A stretch of 55,412 nt of DNA from CAYSPT01 sp964432985 (GTDB taxonomy: Bacteria > Muiribacteriota > CAYSPT01), in contig CAYSPT010000034.1 of the NCBI GenBank assembly GCA_964432985.1, positions 1 to 55,412 on the forward strand. The letters run 5' to 3'. A program made the position numbers and the translations under genes. Shown piece by piece: positions 51,674-55,412 of the stretch. Under the pieces are notes generated by a model, which was not told the origin of the DNA, ran no database searches, and saw nothing but the letters and a program-made list of their open reading frames with translations. The first letter of the stretch is position 1; every line of letters begins with the position of its first letter.

Positions 51674-54383
51674 GAAAGAGCTTGTTACGAATTGCAGAAT
51701 GCTGAGACTGTAACCCTATATATGAGATGAACTTCCTGTAACTCCTGAATCTCTGTTTGCCAACCTCGAAAAGTGCCAGGTAGATTCTCATCCCCTCGAT
51801 CTTGCCATACGATTGGTAGATTTCTTTGTGATCATCCAGTTTTATACCGGCAGCAAAACGGGTTATCCATTTGTCAACCTCACGGGCAATATCAGAATGG
51901 TTTCTTGATATGACATCCTTCGCTGAATCGGTCCTGGATTCCGGCTTTTTTGAAGTGTTTTTTCCAGCCGGTGACGCTGCTTTCACTTTTTGTTTCGGCA
52001 GTCCTCCCCGGCTAACCTTTTTGCCCTCCACAACATCTTCTCCAGCTTTGATCTTGTAAGTACCAACAAGTGTTTCCCTTGGGATTAGCAGCTTTCGCGT
52101 GTATTCGTTTCCCCCACCAGACTGGTATCGTTCGAGAAATCGAAATGCCTTGATGACATCGTCCCGCTCGATGCAGTCCCTCTCCTCACCGATGAACTCA
52201 ACCAGGATGTGGTTGATGAGGTTACGCAATTCCCGTACATGACCAGGCCATGAATGTTCCATAAGCAGTACCAGTGCCTCGGGAGTAATGGTATTTACGT
52301 TTACGGTGGTTGGCGCTGATGATCTTCCTCTTTTCGATTGGTTGAGCTCAGCCTGTTTTTGCAGTACGAAATGTACCGTCAACAATGGTATATCCTCGGT
52401 TCGGTCCCTCAATAGCGGCAGGATGATGGGGTAAACATTCAGGCGGTAAAAAAGGTCTTCCCTGAAGGTGTTAATTGAAATCATTTCGAGCAGGTTCTTA
52501 TGGGTAGCAGTGATGAAGCGCACATTTACCTCAAAGGTCTTGTGCCCACCGACCCGTTCGAACCTCTGCTCCTGGATGATCCTGAGAATCCGCGCCTGTG
52601 TCTTGAGACTCATGTCACCGATTTCGTCCAGGAAAAGCGTACTGCCATTGGCCTGTTCGAATTTTCCACGCTTCATGGCCGTGGCACCGGTAAACGCCCC
52701 CTTTTCATGACCGAAGAGTTCGCTTTCTATTAGTTCTTCCGGGATAGCCGCACTGTTCAGGATAACCATCTTATTCTTCCGGCGAGAGCTGAGCTCGTGT
52801 ATAGCCTGGGCCACCAGCTCCTTACCAGTCCCTGTTTCACCTAGTAACAATACCGGTTCTCTTGTGTGTGCCACTTTCCTGATCCGCCGGAAGACCTCCT
52901 TCATGGAAGCGCTGCGTCCAAGAATGGCCGGATATTCTGTAAACAAGTCTTCAGTAGATAACACATCAGGCGACAACCGGCTGAATAATCTGATGGAGTC
53001 CCCGGAGATGATTTCCTTTTGTTGAATGATAGTGCTATCGGCTTCAGCATCTCGTTTCTCTTCAACAACAGTATAGATACATCTCATGAAGAAATCTTTC
53101 AGCACATCACTGTAAATGCTGCTGAAAATGCCTTCCTGACGAGGGATATGTTCAAGTGACACCGCTTCCAGTTGCCTAAACTTATTATAACAGAACCAGG
53201 AAACCTCCAGTCCCATCAGCTGTGACATCATGGAAATCGGTGCGATTCTCAAGTTCTGCAGGTGCAAAGCTTCGCTCAACGGACCCAGGCGCATGTCGAG
53301 CCTCTGGACGAGGGTTCCCACAGTATAGAGTCCCGGACTTTCAACTTCGCCCCCTTCACCTTCACCAGGAATACTTCCCGTCTGGTGTGTTTTTTTCCTG
53401 CCACACGGAAAAGACGGTTCCGCCAGCCACAGGAGAGATGACGAGCAGAGCCAATCGATCCATCCCCCAGCATTCAAGGCCCCGACGATATCCCACAAAT
53501 CTTGCGGGACCCTGTCGTTGGAACCGATTTTTACCAGAGACTTGAGTTGTTCGATGTATTTCAGTGCTTCCGAACCCGGGGAGCCGTTGAGAAGCTGCTT
53601 CGAGTCTAACCGGTGAAGACAGGAAAAAGTTGACTGATAATGAATGAACAGACGGGAACAGATCTCCTGCAATCGATGTGTCTCGCCTTCATTAAATCCG
53701 AACGATCTCGCATCCTGTACCAGCGTCTCCCAGTCGATCCGGGAAAAATAACGAAACTCCTCATGGACCTTCTTTTGCAGCATCTCCGGGATACGATTCG
53801 AATCCCAGTAGACCCTCACCTGGCCGGTCCATTTTTTTATTATGGTTCGAACGGACGTATCGAGATCAGATTCCGACTCCGCCAGGGCACGGGCTAAGTC
53901 GGCCATGATACCCTTTAGCAAAAATTCACAAGCGGTTATCTCTCTGAAAGGATAATCGCAGGAAGTAAAACGACCCGGGCGGTTGTAAAAGAAGGACCGG
54001 TGTCGGAAGAGACTGGTTCCGTACCAGACGATTCCGACATCGGGAGGGAGAAACGATTCGATTTGCGTAACATCCTTGATAAACGAACTGCGCTGCTGGT
54101 TCCACCCCGCGCTGAAACAGTCCGGCAGCAGGACGAAACGTTCCTGCTGGTCAACGGGAATGAGCACGGTCATCACTGGATCGTCCGGGTCTTTTTCTGT
54201 ATCACCGGAGTTGACGAGACGCAAGAGCCTTGTGACTGGCTCGGACTGCATGAAGTTCTCAAACGACTTCCCAGCGTGAACCAGGTAATGATAGTAGCGC
54301 CACACCGCCCCGTATTGATCCCTAATCTGCCCGATAATATCCTTTACGCGCTCTATTTTAGGGGTCAATTCTTGCTTATTCAC
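51645..54383 (-). CDS. Sigma-54-dependent activator with an unrecognised large N-terminal region
   Basis: A 912-residue protein from GTG 54383, with GGTGAAG upstream. The AAA+ core (about 485-725) is complete: GETGTGKE Walker A, ESELFGHEKGAFTGA with the sigma-54 contact loop, TLFLDEIGDM Walker B, VRFITATHKNL, the arginine-finger region FREDLFYRLNVYPI, and HSWPGHVRELRNLI. After a Lys/Ser-rich linker, the C-terminal segment (RKFISYIGLQ, RNKLFLIRKKL) may be the DNA-binding helix pair but is not a standard Fis HTH. The N-terminal 480 residues are helical with no REC, PAS, GAF or V4R motif that I can see. It presumably senses an unknown signal. No clear -24/-12 target promoter was found nearby. 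Confidence 0.92.
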   Translation of the reverse strand: MNKQELTPKIERVKDIIGQIRDQYGAVWRYYHYLVHAGKSFENFMQSEPVTRLLRLVNSGDTEKDPDDPVMTVLIPVDQQERFVLLPDCFSAGWNQQRSSFIKDVTQIESFLPPDVGIVWYGTSLFRHRSFFYNRPGRFTSCDYPFREITACEFLLKGIMADLARALAESESDLDTSVRTIIKKWTGQVRVYWDSNRIPEMLQKKVHEEFRYFSRIDWETLVQDARSFGFNEGETHRLQEICSRLFIHYQSTFSCLHRLDSKQLLNGSPGSEALKYIEQLKSLVKIGSNDRVPQDLWDIVGALNAGGWIDWLCSSSLLWLAEPSFPCGRKKTHQTGSIPGEGEGGEVESPGLYTVGTLVQRLDMRLGPLSEALHLQNLRIAPISMMSQLMGLEVSWFCYNKFRQLEAVSLEHIPRQEGIFSSIYSDVLKDFFMRCIYTVVEEKRDAEADSTIIQQKEIISGDSIRLFSRLSPDVLSTEDLFTEYPAILGRSASMKEVFRRIRKVAHTREPVLLLGETGTGKELVAQAIHELSSRRKNKMVILNSAAIPEELIESELFGHEKGAFTGATAMKRGKFEQANGSTLFLDEIGDMSLKTQARILRIIQEQRFERVGGHKTFEVNVRFITATHKNLLEMISINTFREDLFYRLNVYPIILPLLRDRTEDIPLLTVHFVLQKQAELNQSKRGRSSAPTTVNVNTITPEALVLLMEHSWPGHVRELRNLINHILVEFIGEERDCIERDDVIKAFRFLERYQSGGGNEYTRKLLIPRETLVGTYKIKAGEDVVEGKKVSRGGLPKQKVKAASPAGKNTSKKPESRTDSAKDVISRNHSDIAREVDKWITRFAAGIKLDDHKEIYQSYGKIEGMRIYLALFEVGKQRFRSYRKFISYIGLQSQHSAIRNKLFLIRKKLREN

Positions 54384-54489
54384 AGCTTCACCATTTTCCT
54401 GTTAATAGCAAATGTAGAAACTAACATTAATTTATAGCACCTTTATTTAGTATAAACTGTAAAAGCACTAAATATTAGTTCTTTAAGCT

Positions 54490-55412
54490 TCAGTGGTACC
54501 ACATCAGCTCCTGGACCATGTCTTTGTAGCTTTTGTATTCCTTTTCATCACCCAGTAATCTCTTTTTATTCAACGTGAGTTCCCAATGAAAGTCTATATC
54601 CCTACGATGGAAGTATCTGCCTCTATAAAACCGGTCATCAGGACACCGTTTTCCAAACATTTCATCTTCCTTATCTTTTTCGATCTCAATAATAAGTAGC
54701 ATATCAATTAAATCAATTGCCCTATCCCTTACATCTTCACTACCGGTTCTCTTGAATACATCAGTTTTTTCCTGACAAGGAGGTAAATCTGCCCCGCCCA
54801 GTTCTCTACATACATACCTGAGACAGGAATTATAGTCAGGCAGAAACTGGTAGCATTGCTGGATTATAGTGAGAATGTTCTCCACGTTTTGTTCCTTTTT
54901 TAAAGATTCTACTAGAAACACCATAACTACCCGTAAAGCCTTGTCGAAGAGATCATACAAGCGATTGCGTTTCTTAACGAACATTTTTTCATCAAAATAT
55001 ATCAGCACACTTTCTTTGTTTTCCTGATATAAATCGAGCAGGTTTTGGGCAGCTAACTGTTTTTTCTTGTTTCCTTTTTTACTTTTTAAGACCTTTAATA
55101 ATTCATTAATCCGGTCTTCCAGAACTTCATCGACATCATTAAAGCCGGACGGGACTATCCCCCATGCTTTGTCATAATATTCCTTTGCTTCTTCTTCACG
55201 ATCGATCAACTCTAACAAACAGGATTTCATTTCCCAGTTAACTGAATCGAGAGGATCTATCACCAGGAAACCGTCAATACACTCCAGCGCTTCTTCATAG
55301 CGTTGATGGTTCGTCAGGCGCTCATTCAGTCCACGCCTGCTATTATTCCTATCAATTCCTAGAGCTGATGTAATAAACTTTTTTGAGCTATACAGTCTCC
55401 TCAACTTGAATA
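54490..55412 (-). CDS. Partial helical-repeat protein, 5' end outside the window
   Basis: At least 304 residues. The frame is open to the window edge; the first possible start (TTG 55404) has no site, so the gene probably begins outside. One TPR pair is clear (RYEEALECIDGFLVIDPLDS; NWEMKSCLLELIDREEEAKEYYDKAW). A Lys-rich helical region and a C-terminal segment rich in Tyr and Arg (FYRGRYFHRRDIDFHWELTL) follow. No family recognised. AT-rich like the other genes after the tRNA. It precedes the sigma-54 activator on the same strand, 106 bp away, and may be part of the same unit. Confidence 0.7.
   Translation of the reverse strand, partial: FKLRRLYSSKKFITSALGIDRNNSRRGLNERLTNHQRYEEALECIDGFLVIDPLDSVNWEMKSCLLELIDREEEAKEYYDKAWGIVPSGFNDVDEVLEDRINELLKVLKSKKGNKKKQLAAQNLLDLYQENKESVLIYFDEKMFVKKRNRLYDLFDKALRVVMVFLVESLKKEQNVENILTIIQQCYQFLPDYNSCLRYVCRELGGADLPPCQEKTDVFKRTGSEDVRDRAIDLIDMLLIIEIEKDKEDEMFGKRCPDDRFYRGRYFHRRDIDFHWELTLNKKRLLGDEKEYKSYKDMVQELMWYH

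Noticed and set aside
53790..53802. A match to the tRNA-Ala T-loop (ttcgaatccc) as an attachment site for the island
   Set aside because: Only about ten bases match, the rest of the tRNA 3' end is absent, and it lies inside the sigma-54 activator gene.

Overview
This is one 55.4 kb piece of a metagenome-style scaffold. It contains four runs of exactly 100 N, at 4557, 23653, 38483 and 44349. The organism looks like a diderm bacterium of uncertain phylum. The evidence is an outer-membrane beta-barrel ending in an aromatic residue (44879-46012), many signal-peptide and lipoprotein genes, a sigma-54 activator, consensus sigma-70 promoters and frequent GTG/TTG starts. Nothing in the window fixes the taxonomy. 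Most of it is moderately GC-rich. The stretch after the tRNA-Ala gene (about 49.6 kb onward) is visibly more AT-rich.

Region 1 (1-19.3 kb) is a cell-surface cluster. A rightward operon (172-6134) holds a small anchored protein, two paralogous sulfatase-fold proteins that have lost key metal-site residues, an SGNH hydrolase and two small membrane proteins. A leftward run (19243 to 6193) holds three more SGNH-type proteins with TPR or HEAT-like parts, two polytopic GT-C/YfhO-like membrane proteins and two radical SAM proteins. The mix suggests building or decorating a surface glycan or lipid, but the substrate is unknown. Between 4411 and 4838 lies the most unusual feature: a 56-bp tandem array in which every unit carries a ribosome-binding site and an 18-codon mini-ORF, whose stop overlaps the next start (TAATG).

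Region 2 (19.4-35.6 kb, leftward) encodes exported proteins. There is a 1027-residue aromatic-rich secreted protein with an internal duplication. It is followed by a likely operon of four parvulin-like (PpiC/SurA/PrsA-type) anchored or secreted proteins and two exported helical-repeat proteins. One parvulin gene appears broken only because a 55-bp contig overlap was scaffolded with Ns; removing the artefact restores an intact 800-residue frame.

Region 3 (34.8-42.4 kb) centres on a ClpC-type AAA+ unfoldase with a near-perfect sigma-70 promoter. Two paralogous exported proteins flank it, one of them in an operon with a PC4-like single-stranded-DNA-binding protein and a propeller-like exported protein. 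Three small membrane-protein genes follow on the other strand.

Region 4 (42.4-49.6 kb) has an anchored HEAT-repeat protein with 60-bp in-frame repeats, an outer-membrane barrel with a copper-amine-oxidase-N-like domain, a third GT-C-like protein carrying a Gly/Asp/Pro-rich insertion, a set of hairpins with a perfect 48-bp palindrome, a winged-helix regulator and tRNA-Ala(GGC).

Region 5 (49.6 kb to the end) looks like acquired DNA behind the tRNA. It has a P-loop ATPase with an N-terminal helix-turn-helix, a ParB-like HTH remnant, a sigma-54 activator with an unrecognised 480-residue N-terminus, and a partial helical-repeat protein running off the edge. A recurring theme of the whole window is short tandem-repeat expansion, both between genes and in frame inside them.
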